Below, one piece after another: positions 54,438 through 64,000 of a stretch of DNA of 64,000 nt. Below the pieces are notes generated by a model. It was not told where the DNA came from and made no database searches. It saw only the letters and a program-made list of their open reading frames with translations. Within the stretch, counting starts at the first letter, position 1. Each line of letters opens with the position of its first letter. The DNA comes from Coix lacryma-jobi var. lacryma-jobi (Eukaryota; Streptophyta; Magnoliopsida; Poales; Poaceae): assembly GCA_009763385.1 (NCBI GenBank), contig CM019829.1, forward strand, positions 36,931,705-36,995,704. The letters run 5' to 3'. The translations under genes and the position numbers were made by a program.

Positions 54438-57400
54438 GATGGCCGGCAACAGGCGTTCTCGTGGAGCGGCGGTGAAGGGGAAGAAGGCGTCGAAGGTGAA
54501 GTCCGATGACCTGGTGGAGGTGCCGAGCTGGGCGCGCGGTTGGTCCCACAGCGTGCTCCGGAAGGAGAGCCTAAAGGATCTCATCTTCGTCGGCTTGCTC
54601 CCAGACCAGGAAATGGTGGGTGGAGGGAGGCGTATCTGGAGGACTTCCCGATGCCGAACACCACGGAGCTCGTCGTCTTTCGAGGCGTTCTTCAGGTGCG
54701 GCCTCGACATTCCTGTCCATTCCTTCCTCCATGGGTTGCTGGGAATACTACCAGATTGCGCTGTGCAACCTGACGCCGAACACAATGTTGCACATCGCGG
54801 TCTTCATCCACTTCTTGTGAGACGTACCTGGGCATTGAGCCCCACTTCGACCTCTTCCGCTACTTCTTCTGGCTGAAGATCAACGGCACCAGGTCGTCGA
54901 ACATCATCGATCGGTGTCGGTGTACCTCCAGCGTCTGGGACGGGATGGCGAAGAAGTACATTGCGATGTCGCTGCCTTCGAAGGTGATGCAGTACAAGCC
55001 GAAGTGGTTCTACATCCACCAGGAGGCGCCGAGGCCACCGTGTGACCCAGCCTTCGTGCTGAAGGTGCTTCCGTCGTGGTCAGAGCGTCCCAGCGCGGCG
55101 GCGATGGAGCAGGTGGAGGAGCTCCCTGAAGCTGATGGACATGCGTTGCATCGACGGGGGCGGTCGCATCAAACTTCATCAAGAGGCACTGCCAGCCCTG
55201 CAAGGAGAGGGCGCACCCGGCGTACGAGTATGCTGGGGATGAAGATGACAGGACACGGAGGCACCGGAGCCTCTGGAGTCATCGGAGATATTCCTTCAGG
55301 TCGACGTTGTGTTTGACCTGTAGAGGAGGAAGGATCTAGAGTACTTCAGGAGGTCGTATTGTCTGGAGTACCGTCCGCCGAAGGTATGAGTTTTCGCCTT
55401 GTTAGTGTTCGTCGAATTGCATGAGTAGATGCTGACTGCCATTTGGTGGCGATGCAGGGCCATGAAGTGTTTGTCTCGCGGGCCCATTGAAGGCGTGGTC
55501 GAAGGGCGTCGATCCACGGCAGGACGATGTCGGTGGTAGCAGCCGGGGTGAAGTCGACGAGGCGGAGGTCGACGAGGAGGAGATCGAGACCAGCGGGGAG
55601 GAGGGGAGCTGAGTCCCCGAGCCCCAGGCGAGCAGGCGGCGAGCGCGTAATGACCCAAAGGGGAAGCGTCGGGCCACCCCTGCAAAGAAGAAGGTGTCGT
55701 TGGAGACCAGCGGTGCCTTCACTATTGATGAGGAGGCGGCGAAGGGGCGTCGTGTTGTGATCGACTGGTCACGACGAGTCTGACAGCGATGACGGAGTCC
55801 CGCTGAGTGCCCGGTTCAAGGCAGGGATCCTCAGCGGGCACAGTGGCGGGGCAACGAAGGCAAAGCCGAAACCGAAGGCGGCGCAGGCGCCGAAGCCATG
55901 ACGGTTGGAGAAGGAGGCGGAGCCCCAAGGGTCCTCTAGCAAAGCGGCGGGTGCACCGAGGCCGCAGGAGGAGTCCACGGGAGGCGGGGCACGTCCTCTC
56001 TCTCGTCGCTTCTCGCGGGAGAAGAAGGTATCAGGACTGTAAGTATCTCCCACACATTTTGCATCTTGAGATCTGGTCGGAGGGGGGTGTTGATGACGTG
56101 TCTATGTCCTGCGTAGGTCGGCGGACGTCGAGGAGGTGCCGGACACCCAGGGCAGTAGTCGGAGGAGACGAGCTCTCTGGTAGACACTGAGGTCGGCAGT
56201 TCGGCAAAGTCGGCCGCACCAGAGACGACATCGAAGGCGACGGAGGAGGGCGAGGCGTCCACAGTCCCCGACGCCTAGGGCTGGTTCTGGAGGAGGCATT
56301 GCAGCGAAGCCAACCGTTGTGCCGGTGGTCGGGTCCTTGGGCCGTCGTGCCCGGGAGAAGAAGAGGGAGGCGTCGGCACCTTCCTCGCTGGAGATTGAAG
56401 AAGTCGAGCGTCCGGAGGAGGGGTCGAGCAAGCGGCCTGTCCATCGCTTCCGTGTCGAGGGTGACGAGGTCATCGAGGTTGATGATGAGGTGGCGAGCGC
56501 GGAGACGGATGCCCTCCTTAGGGATGCGTCGAAGGTGTTGGAGAGATTTCAGGTGAGCGCAATCACCCCTTTTGTGTTTATATTTCCTGAGCAGCTCTTG
56601 TTTATCTTCTGGTCGACATTTGCCCGCAGCACCTGTTGAAAGTCGGGGAAGAGCGTAGCTTGCCCTTGACAGGATGGCGCCGCTAGCCGAAGAGAACGAA
56701 TGACTCTGGGCGGAGGTGAAGCATGTCGAGGGCCAATTCGCTGGTCTGGAGGCGCGGTTGGAGGATGCCCATGCGCGTTCTCAGGAGCTTGAGGGAGTCG
56801 TCCAACAGCGGGAGCAGGAGAACTTCCAGCTTCTGCTGCAAGCCGAGAAGGCCGATGAGTTTGTCGCTCGTAAGTTCTTGATGTCGTGGTCCTTTTCGTT
56901 TCGTTCGTCGCCTGGTTGGAGTCTTGATGTATGGAGTTGCCCTTGCAGAGGCGATGCAGGCTGGCGAGGAGAAGTGCCTTCTGGCAGCGGAGAAGGCGAA
57001 GTCCAACGGGAAGTGCGGATGTGGCAGGTGATGCACGCCGGTAATGTCCTCTCGCGGCGAGCGTGGTCGGAGTTTTTGGAGTAACCATCTTACTCCCTGA
57101 TTTGGCGGGTGCAACTTACTGGGAAAACGTGCAAACACAATTTGCAGATCTAAACCGTAGGATCGAACGGTACCATGACCGCTTCTGGTCGCTGGCGGAG
57201 CAGGTCGCTCCCTTGGTGCAGTGCATTGACGAGGAGCCATTCTTCCCGGCGAAGGAGTGGAGGATTGGCGACCACATCGTGGAGAAGGTGTGGGGCCTTT
57301 GGGGCCGCTTTCAGGCCTACACCAAGGCGGCGGCACAGAGCATGGCTGCTCATGGCCTTGCTATTCTTCATTCGCATTATCCACAGATGGAAATGTCGAG

Positions 57401-57524
57401 GCTGGGCGCCGGCTTTGCGGCGAACACGTTTGAAGCAGAGATGGAGCGCCTGGAGGAAGAAGCGGAGCCGGCCGCCGAAGCCCTCGTCGAAGGTGTAGAC
57501 TTGTTTGGTGCGGGGCACCAATAG
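54438..57524 (+). pseudogene. Antisense accessory gene of F (gypsy-type transposon domain), spliced, broken
   Basis: It runs opposite to F's pol. The ATG at 54438 starts MAGNRRSRGAAVKGKKASKV, a basic, possibly nuclear-targeting start. The putative gypsy-type transposon domain (Pfam Transposase_28 kind) follows, with PMPNTTELVVF, FFRCGLDIPVHSFLHGL, ALCNLTPNTMLHIAVFIHF and FDLFRYFFWLKING. The C-terminal part has a coiled coil (GLEARLEDAHARSQELEGVV) and an acidic end with GAGHQ and a stop at 57522-57524. Consensus GT-AG introns fit at 55384-55457, 56039-56116, 56553-56629 and 56870-56948, all 74-79 bp. Frameshifts near 54617, 54682, 54747 and 57010-57060 break it. In Grande the comparable gene encodes a nuclear protein from its own promoter. 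Confidence 0.75.
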
Positions 57525-59099
57525 CTTGTATTGTAGGGAGATAGTCTGTAAAAAGACTCTTAGGCAATAGAATCAAAACTTGAAGCGAGTCGGCGTGTTT
57601 TGTTCATTCCCCGAATTCCGCAGACCAATAGTCATGAGCCGTAGCGATGAACAGTTCAGACTTGGGTTATCCCAAGCTCCGTTGCATAGAGCGCGGAGCT
57701 CTTTTGCGTGTGCGAGTCGAGGGCTTCGCCCAAGGAACCGCTGCTGGCATCCCATAGCGCGGAGGGCAGACCCTCATGCACGCGTAGGGAGTACCACGGT
57801 CAGGGTCTTTCCGAGAGGCTTGATCGTGGCGTGACCTGGGCAAATGGAGACCGTTCGTCGAGCGTGTGGGTAGCATAGATATAGGCACTGAGCGTGTAGC
57901 CTCAGAATTCTCAGCCCAAGTTAGCCTTTCCTTCATAGCGCAGAGGGCAGACGCTCGTGCACGCATAGAGAGGTCAGGACGTCACTTGGGAGAGCTGCTG
58001 GCCACCGTAGTGCAAAGGGCAGGCGCTCATGCACGCGTCCGGTGGTAACAACAGCTCCGACTCTAAGTTTTTGTTGGCGTCAGTCAGGTTGTTTGAAGAC
58101 CGTATGGAGAACGAGCGCATAACGGCGCGTACAGGCACTGGACGTATAGCCTTAGAGGTCTCAGCCCAAGCTTAGCCCTCCCTTCGTAGTGCAGAGGGCA
58201 AACGCTCATGCACGCGTAGAGAGGTCGGGCGCCACTTGGGAGGACTACTGGCCGCCATAGCGCAGAGGGCAGGCGCTCGTGCACGCGTCCAGCGATGACA
58301 GCAGCCCTTGCTCTGAGACTCCTTCGGCATCAGCCAAGCTATTTGGAGGAGTCGGCGAATCGTTTGCAGAGGTCAGCGAGTCATCCGTAGACGAATTGGA
58401 GAGGTCGGCGAGTCGTCCGAAGACGAATTGGAGAGGTCGGCGAGCCGTCCGAGATGAATTGGAGAGGTCAGCGAGTCATCCGGAGACGAATTGGAGAGGT
58501 TGACGAGTTGTCCAGAGACGAATTGGAGAGGGGAAAACATCGGCGAATCTTTATTCATCATGGAGTGTAGATGGCACAAGCCGTTTAGGCGTAGAATCTT
58601 CGAAGATGCTCGATGCTCCAGGAATTGGGCACGTTGATGCCTTCGAGGTCGGAGAGGCGATAAGCGCCTGGTCGGGTGACCTCCTTCACCATGTAGGGAA
58701 CATCCTAGTGCGAGGAGAGCTTATGCAAGCCGTCGGTCTTGAGTTTCCATTTGAGGACGAGGTCGCCGATGACCAAAGATTGATCCTTGACGTTGCGGTT
58801 GTAGTAGTGGCGAACTCCTTCGAGATACTTGGCGGTGCGAAGGCAAGATTCAGCCGTTCTACCTCAAGGCGATCGAGGTCGTCGTGGCGTGTCTGGTTGG
58901 AGGTCTCCTCATCGTAGTTCTCGACGCGCGGGGAGTGGAAGATGACGTCGGCGGGGATGACAGCTTCTGAGCCGAAGACCGAAGTAAGGAGAGACGCCGA
59001 TGCTGCGGCTGGGCTGAGTTCGGAGGCCCCAGAGTACGGAGGGGAGCTCATGCATCCAGCGACTAGGGTGCTTCTTGTCCTTCTGGTAGAGGTGCTTCT
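57525..59099. other. 3' internal region of F with tandem repeats
   Basis: 1.6 kb without a gene lies between the accessory gene and the integrase end. Two copies of a 250-bp unit start near 57884 and 58134, each containing two GCAGAGGGCAGGCGCTC-like blocks. A third partial copy lies near 57750. Variable tandem repeats in this region are typical of Tat-type elements. Confidence 0.75.
58369..58528. repeat. Five-copy 32-bp tandem repeat in F
   Basis: Five units of 31-32 bp of the form GAGGTCAGCGAGTCATCC plus AGACGAATTGGA start near 58369, 58401, 58433, 58464 and 58496. They differ at a few positions. Short reading frames across them give a repeated peptide but are open on one strand only by chance. 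Confidence 0.85.
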
Positions 59100-59930
59100 T
59101 TTAAGGCGTCGAGAATCATGTCGTTGGCACGTACGGCTTGGCCGTTGGCTCGGGGATGGGCGACGGAGACATACTTGACGAGCACGCCGCGTCCTTCACA
59201 GAAGTCCCAGAAGACATTGCGATGAAGTTGGAGCCGAGGTCGGTGATGATGGAGTTCGGGAGACCGAAGCGATGAATTATTTCATCGATGAAGGAGACGG
59301 GGTTTTTGGCAGTCGTCTTGGTGATTGGCTTCACTTCGATCCACTTGGAGAACTTGTCAATGGCGACGTAGATCCACTTGAAGCTGCCCGCAGCTGTCGA
59401 AATGGGCCGATCATGTCGAGTCCCCAGCAGGCGAAGGGCCAGGAGGCCGGTATGGCTTGGAGCTCTTGCACAGAACGTGTGTTTGCTTGGCGAAGAATTG
59501 GCATGCCTCGCAGGTGCGTATGAGTTGTTCGGCGTCGGCGACCGCTGATGGCCAGTAGAATCCCGCGCGGAAGGCCTTGCGTACCAACATCTTTGCAGCA
59601 GCATGATTCCCGCATTCGCCAGCGTGGATGTTGAAGAGGATCTCGAGGCCGTCTGCCCTGGAGATGCACTTTTGGAGCACTTCAACCCTAGAGTTTTTGC
59701 GCATGAGCGCACCGTCGACCAAAACGTAGTTGTTGATGCGACGAACAAGGCGCTCGGCTTTGGTTTTGTCGGCAGGAACGAGGTTTTCGGAGAGATACTT
59801 GATGAAGTCTTCCCGCAAGTCGGATGATGGCGTAGGGATGGCGCCAACCAGTTGTACTGCCGTCGGGTGGAGACGTGGCGCTCGTCGATGAAGCGGATTG
59901 CAGGGTCATCAATGGACGAACGGTTAGGTC
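59100..59930 (-). pseudogene. Integrase of element F, broken
   Basis: The zinc region has IHAGECGNHAAAKMLVRKAF and CEACQFF (59560-59640). The core has FKWIYVAIDKFSKWIEVKP (first Asp) and HRFGLPNSIITDLGSNF (second Asp, with Leu where Asn is usual). The third motif reads PRANGQAVRAN: the codon at 59132-59134 (minus GTA) gives Val where catalytic Glu is expected. A frameshift near 59430-59470 separates the zinc region from the core, and another follows the second Asp. Inactive. Confidence 0.85.
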
Positions 59931-60666
59931 ATGAATGAATACGCCAGCTGGTAACCGGAGATCATGACGACGCCAGTTTGGACAACTCATCGGCTGCCTA
60001 GTTTCGGTCGTGCGGGACATTGATGGTATTCGACGCCGAGAACTTGTCTTCAAGCTTCCGGATGGTTGCGCAGTAAGCGCTCATTTGTTGTTGGAGCAGC
60101 TCCAATCCTTGTTGAGCTGGTTGATGACGAGAGCGGAGTCGTCGTAGACCATGAGGCGCTTGACACCTGCTCGCTGGCGATTCAAAGGCCATGGAGAGCA
60201 GCTTCGTATTCGGCGGCGTTGTTTGAGGCTGGGAACAGCAGTCGGAGCACGTAGCGTCACTTTTCACCGGTTGGAGACATAGGAGGAGACCGGCGTCGGC
60301 GCCGTGCAGAGTAAGGAATCCGTCGAAGAAGAGGACCCATGTTCTGGCGCCTCTGTTGGTACTGGTGTCTGGATATCCATCCATTCTGCGATGAAGTCGG
60401 TGAGCACTTGAGATTTGATGGTCGCTAGCAACCGGTAAGGCGATGTCGTAGGAGCCGAGCTCGATGGCCCACTTGATGATGCATCCCGTAGCGTCCTTGT
60501 TGCGGAGGATGTCCCCGAGGGCGAATTCCGTTGACGACGGTGACCTGTTCGGAGCTTTGGAAGAGTGGCGCAGCTTTCGAGCGGTGATGAGGACCGCATA
60601 AAGGAGTTTCTGCACTTGGGGATACCGAGTCTTGGAGTCGTTCAACCCTCGCTGATGAAGTAGCAT
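59931..60666 (-). pseudogene. Archaeal-type second RNase H of element F, broken
   Basis: Minus strand. WVLFFDGFLTLHGADAG (near 60330) is the first Asp motif of the additional RNase H found in Tat-lineage elements. Later pieces in other frames keep an NNAAEYEA-like motif (near 60215) and the MSAYCATIRKLEDKF end (near 60060). There are at least two frameshifts and a stop. This domain follows the normal RNase H and precedes integrase, which diagnoses the Tat group. Confidence 0.75.
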
Positions 60667-60694
60667 GGTCGCTAGACAGGGTAGGAGTGGCCAA

Positions 60695-61620
60695 CTAACT
60701 TCCGATCACGTTGAAAAAGATGACGATGATGTGTCTGAGAGCGCACTCCGATTTGTGGCTGCAGTCCTCACGTTCGATGACGATGATGAAGCTGACGACC
60801 CGATTTGTGGCTGCAATGTAGAGCAGCAAAGGCTCCTTCTCCTTTGGTGCGGCGAGCATAGGAGGCTGGGTGAGGTACTTCTTCAGGTCGGAGAAGGCGC
60901 GATCGGCTTCAGCGTCCCAAACGAACTTCTCGCCTGTCTTGAGGAGCTTGAAGAAGGGTAGCCCCTTTTCGCCGAGCCTGGAGATGAAGCAGCTGAGGGA
61001 CGCCATGCACCCGTGAGCTTCTGGATGTCCTTCACGTTGGAGGGAGCTCGCATGCGAAGGACGACCTAAGTCTTGTCGGGGTTTGGGCGAATGCTGTCCC
61101 GGCTGACGATGTTGCCTAGGAGGTTTCCAGACGATACGCCGAAGATGCACTTGTTGGGTTGAGCTTCCACTTGAATCTATTGAGGGCCTTAAAGGTTGCC
61201 TCGAGGTCGGCGACGAGCGTATCGGCGGTGCGGGTCTTGACGACGACATCATCGACGTAGGCTTCGACCTTCTCGGGGATGAGGTCCTTCAAGCAATCCT
61301 GGATTGCGCGCTGGTACGTGGCTCCGGCGTTCTTCAGCCCGAACGACATGGTGGTGTAGCAGTAGGCGCCGAAGGGCGTGATAAACACCATTTTGATCTG
61401 GTCCTCCACCTTCAGGGTGATTTGATGGTAGCCGAAGCAGTAGTCCAGGAAGGAGAGGAGTTTGCACCTAGTGGTGGAATCGATGACCTCGTCGATGCGA
61501 GGGAGGAGGAAGGGTCTTTAGGGCAATGCCTATTGAGGTCGGTGCAGTCAACGCACATACGCCATTCTTTATTCTTTTGAGTACAAGGACCGGATTGGCC
61601 AACCAATCCGGATGATACAC
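60695..61620 (-). pseudogene. pol: RT and RNase H of element F, broken
   Basis: RT has WRMCVDCTDLNRHCPKD (near 61555), MVFITPFGAYCYTTMSFGLKN and the catalytic VEAYVDDVVVKTR (near 61255). The thumb/connection has FKALNRFKWKLNPT. RNase H begins FVWDAEADRAFSDLKKYL and PLLLYIAATNRVVS (near 60830-60930). Frameshifts occur near 61500, 61140 and 61010-61070. Motif order and spacing are normal. Confidence 0.85.
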
Positions 61621-62547
61621 CTCTTTGATGAAACCGGCAGCTAGGAGCCGGGTGAGTTCTACCCTAATTGCCTCCTTCCTGTCTGGCGCGAAGCGACGAA
61701 GCTTTTGGCGAACTGGCTTGGCAGTCGCGGAGACGTTGAAGGAGTGCTCGATGAACTTCCGTGGAACTCAAGGCATGTCCGCTGGTTTCTAGGAGAACAC
61801 GTCGACGTTGCTCCGTAGGAAGCTAACGAGCGCGTCTTCCTATTTGGGGTCGAGGTTGGCGCTGATGACGGCAGTCTTCTCAGGAGCTCCGTCCACCAGG
61901 GCCACCTGCTTCGTGTCTTTCGACTTCTTGTTGGAGTGCTGGTCGGAGGTCTCCGGGATCTCTAGGTCTTCTCGGTGGAGCTTGGCAGCGTTGGCGATGC
62001 AGTCCTGGGCACCTTCGATCTGCTGGCATGTCTCCGCGGAGTTGATGGTCTCCTGCTCACACTCGTACGCCACCTGGAGGTTTGCCTTGAGGCTAAGGAT
62101 CCCTTTCTTCGTCGGAATCTTGAGCAGGAGGTAGGCGTAGTGTGGAACAGCCATGAGTTTGAAGAGCGTCGGGCGACCGAGCATGGCGTGGTAGGCAGTG
62201 TCGAAGTCGGTGACGATGAAGGTGATGTACTCCTCACGGAAGTGGTCGGGCGTGCCGAACTGTACTGGAAGTGTGATCTGCCCGACAGGCATGGAAGGCT
62301 TCCCGGGCACGATGCCCCAGAATGGGAAGTTCGCCGAGAATAGGTCCCGCTTGGAGTAGTCGAGCTCGCGGAAGGCCGATGCGAAGATGAAGTTGAGGGC
62401 GCTCCCACCGTCGACGAGGACCTTCCTGTAGCGGCAGTTGGAGATCACTGGGTCGATGACGAGGGGAAAACGCCCGGGATACTTGTCATCCAACCACTGG
62501 TCATCCCTGGAGAAGGTAATGGGCGCTTTGACCAGTCGAGATAGCAT
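61621..62547 (-). pseudogene. Protease region of element F
   Basis: The frame at 62547-61840 has ITFSRDDQWLDDKYPGRFPL, then the active site VDGGSALNFIFA (near 62410), and later AYHAMLGRPTLFKLMAVPHYAYL (near 62190), typical of Tat aspartic proteases. It continues into the protease-RT linker with an in-frame stop near 61838. This is the longest intact domain of F. Confidence 0.85.
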
Positions 62548-63378
62548 ACGTTGGCAGGGTCGTCGGTGATGGCCGCCACGGAGGCGATGTCGCGACGTAC
62601 TTGGCGCCGCTTCTGCTCGGTCTCGATGATGACGTTGTCGCTGAAGATGGAGAGCGTCCTCACGGGTGCTCGGAAGGCAGGCTCATGAGCGTCGGCGTCC
62701 TTGTCCTTGTCGTTGTCGTTCCGTGGCCACTTCTCCTCATTTCCGCATACATTGCGAGCGATGGTGTCACACTCACGCATGGAGTGCTTGGTGTTCTTGT
62801 GGAGAGGACAGGGGCCATTGAGAAGCTTCTCATACTCATTGTCGTACGTGCGCTTCGGACAGCGTGGTGTTGGCGATGTAGCGGTGTGTCACGCCGACGT
62901 GATCCGTCCTTTGACGAGAAGACTCTGGGTGATCATGGCGACGTTCTCGATCATCACGACGTTCACGGTTTCCATGGCGGTGGGGTCGTTTCCTCCATCG
63001 TGCCATTCATCACGACGACGGCGTTCATCATCGCGAACGGCGCTCCTAGGATCGTGATCGGCGACTTGGCGCTCGTGAATGGCGATGAGCATCATCAGCG
63101 TCGGGCGTCGGAGTTGGCGATCGTCTCATTCGGTGACCGTGGCCACCTTCTTTTGCGGATGATCTGTCCGGGCTCCTTAATTTGCGCAGGCCTTGGAGAG
63201 GTTGAGATGGCTTTCCGCAATCGGCGATCTCTGGAATCATCAGGCGCATGTTTTGGAAACGACGTAATGAAGCTCTGGAGGCTTTCGTCGCGGTCCTAGT
63301 AGACGTTTTTGGAGATCGTATCGCGTTCCCGGCTGTACGCCGGTGGCACTGTAACGTCTTGACGAAGACTTCCTTCAC
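62548..63378 (-). pseudogene. gag: gag 3' part of element F, broken
   Basis: Recognisable pieces are QCHRRTAG, RFQNMRLMIPEIADCG (near 63240) and the knuckle-like CPLHKNTKHSMREC (near 62770-62815), typical of Tat gag. Frames shift at least twice and the intervening basic region is His/Arg-rich. The N-terminal part is cut off by LTR I at 63396. Confidence 0.75.
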
Positions 63379-63395
63379 TACTCCCAGGTGTGCAT

Positions 63396-64000
63396 TGTAA
63401 CACCCTAGGTGTTAAGCAATCCCTAAATGCATAATTTGGCATGGCATAAGCATAGCATCTCATCATTTCATGTGCATATGTTTGTTGAATGCTTAAGTCC
63501 TTGTTTGGTCTCTAGTGTAACCTTGTTATGCTTTCTGTTTCTGACCAAGTGCCTTATAACAAAGTTGTAGATCTTGATGAAGGGAACAACTTTGCTTTAA
63601 AGCACTTTCTCAGAAAAAGCTTTAAGTTAGGATTTCTTGCATTAGAAAAATGGTTTAGCACTAAATTTCTTTTAAACAACAGAATTTGGACTGGAGCCTT
63701 AAGGATGATTTGTTCCTTACAAAATTCTAAGCAACTTTGCTGTTGGGACCTTTTCCTAGTTCGGTCTAGTTTAGAGTTATAGAGCATCAAAGTTTAAACC
63801 AAACTTCATTAGTTTAACCCTAGTGGGCCCCGGCCTGTCAGTCTCTCCTTCTTCTCCTTCGCGGACGCCGCTCCCTCCGCGCCGACCGAAACCGCCCGCC
63901 GCCGCGAGACCGCCTCGCCGGCCGGCCAAACCACCGTCATCACCCGCCCGTGGTTTGCGCCCGAACTCGCCACGTCGCCCGGAGCTCGGTGCATGCTCGC
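63396..64000 (+). mobile_element. Start of Tekay-type LTR I (window edge)
   Basis: It starts TGTAACACCCTAGG and aligns with the first 600 bp of the 3' LTR of D, with differences throughout, so it is a separate copy of the same or a sister family. It is inserted into the gag of F; the five bases before it are TGCAT. It continues beyond the window. Confidence 0.9.

Larger units (their letters stand above)
54395..63395 (-). mobile_element. Tat-lineage gypsy element F with antisense accessory gene
   Basis: Minus strand: gag remnant (63378-62548), protease, RT, RNase H, a second (archaeal-type) RNase H and integrase (to about 59100). A long 3' internal region follows, with tandem repeats and, on the opposite strand, an intron-containing accessory gene (54438-57524). 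This plan matches the Tat group and especially maize Grande. Both ends are lost: the 5' side is cut by LTR I at 63396 and the 3' side ends at LTR K, so no F LTR is seen. All frames are broken. Confidence 0.85.

Noticed and set aside
55402..56473. Long minus-strand frames opposite the accessory gene of F
   Set aside because: They are GC-rich shadows; the plus strand has the conserved domain and consensus introns.
58279..58503. Repeat protein with DELERSASRP units
   Set aside because: It results from the 32-bp tandem array; the frame breaks where one unit has 31 bp and there is no start context.

Overview
The window is intergenic plant DNA made almost entirely of nested LTR retrotransposons. 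I see no intact host protein gene, tRNA or rRNA. Four things point to a grass, probably a panicoid (maize/sorghum/sugarcane group): SIRE-type copia elements of the Opie/Ji kind, a Tekay-type chromovirus, an Athila-type element with a tRNA-Asp primer site, and a Tat-type gypsy element carrying an antisense, intron-containing accessory gene like that of maize Grande. The species assignment is inference.

Layout, left to right. 1-815 is the 3' tail of a SIRE copia copy (element C, minus). 816-2706 is a divergent Tekay-like LTR (L, minus) whose two flanks come from different elements. 2707-22877 is SIRE copia element A (minus). It is split by element B (7186-18714, plus), a complete SIRE copy with two LTRs, a primer binding site, a polypurine tract and a 5-bp target duplication GGTTT. 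22878-23351 is a short AT-rich island with no recognised element. 23352-29591 is SIRE element E (minus), with a 3' LTR and the pol 3' half. It is fused at 29592, through a 6-bp microhomology, to the middle of the 5' LTR of Tekay element D (29592-43554, plus).

D sits in the 3' LTR of element G (43555-53913, minus), a gag-protease Athila derivative that lacks RT, RNase H and integrase. G's 5' LTR contains a solo SIRE LTR, H (50915-53070, duplication TACTC). G is itself in a SIRE LTR fragment (J, 53914-54216), which is in an E-type LTR fragment (K, 54217-54394). 54395-63395 is Tat-lineage element F: gag-pol on the minus strand and a broken, spliced accessory gene on the plus strand. 63396-64000 starts another Tekay LTR (I), cut by the window edge.

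Every coding region carries stops or frameshifts, so no copy here can move unaided. Three patterns stand out. (1) SIRE elements B and E each carry four hairpins between pol and the polypurine tract. Their stems differ between units but stay paired, and the loop is nearly constant. (2) Every SIRE LTR here carries seven further hairpins in U3 with a TGGGCC-type loop and swapped, still-paired stems. (3) The extra ORF upstream of gag in D starts with a near-copy of the histone H3 N-terminal tail, including the ARKS motif around lysine 9, in an element that also encodes a chromodomain.
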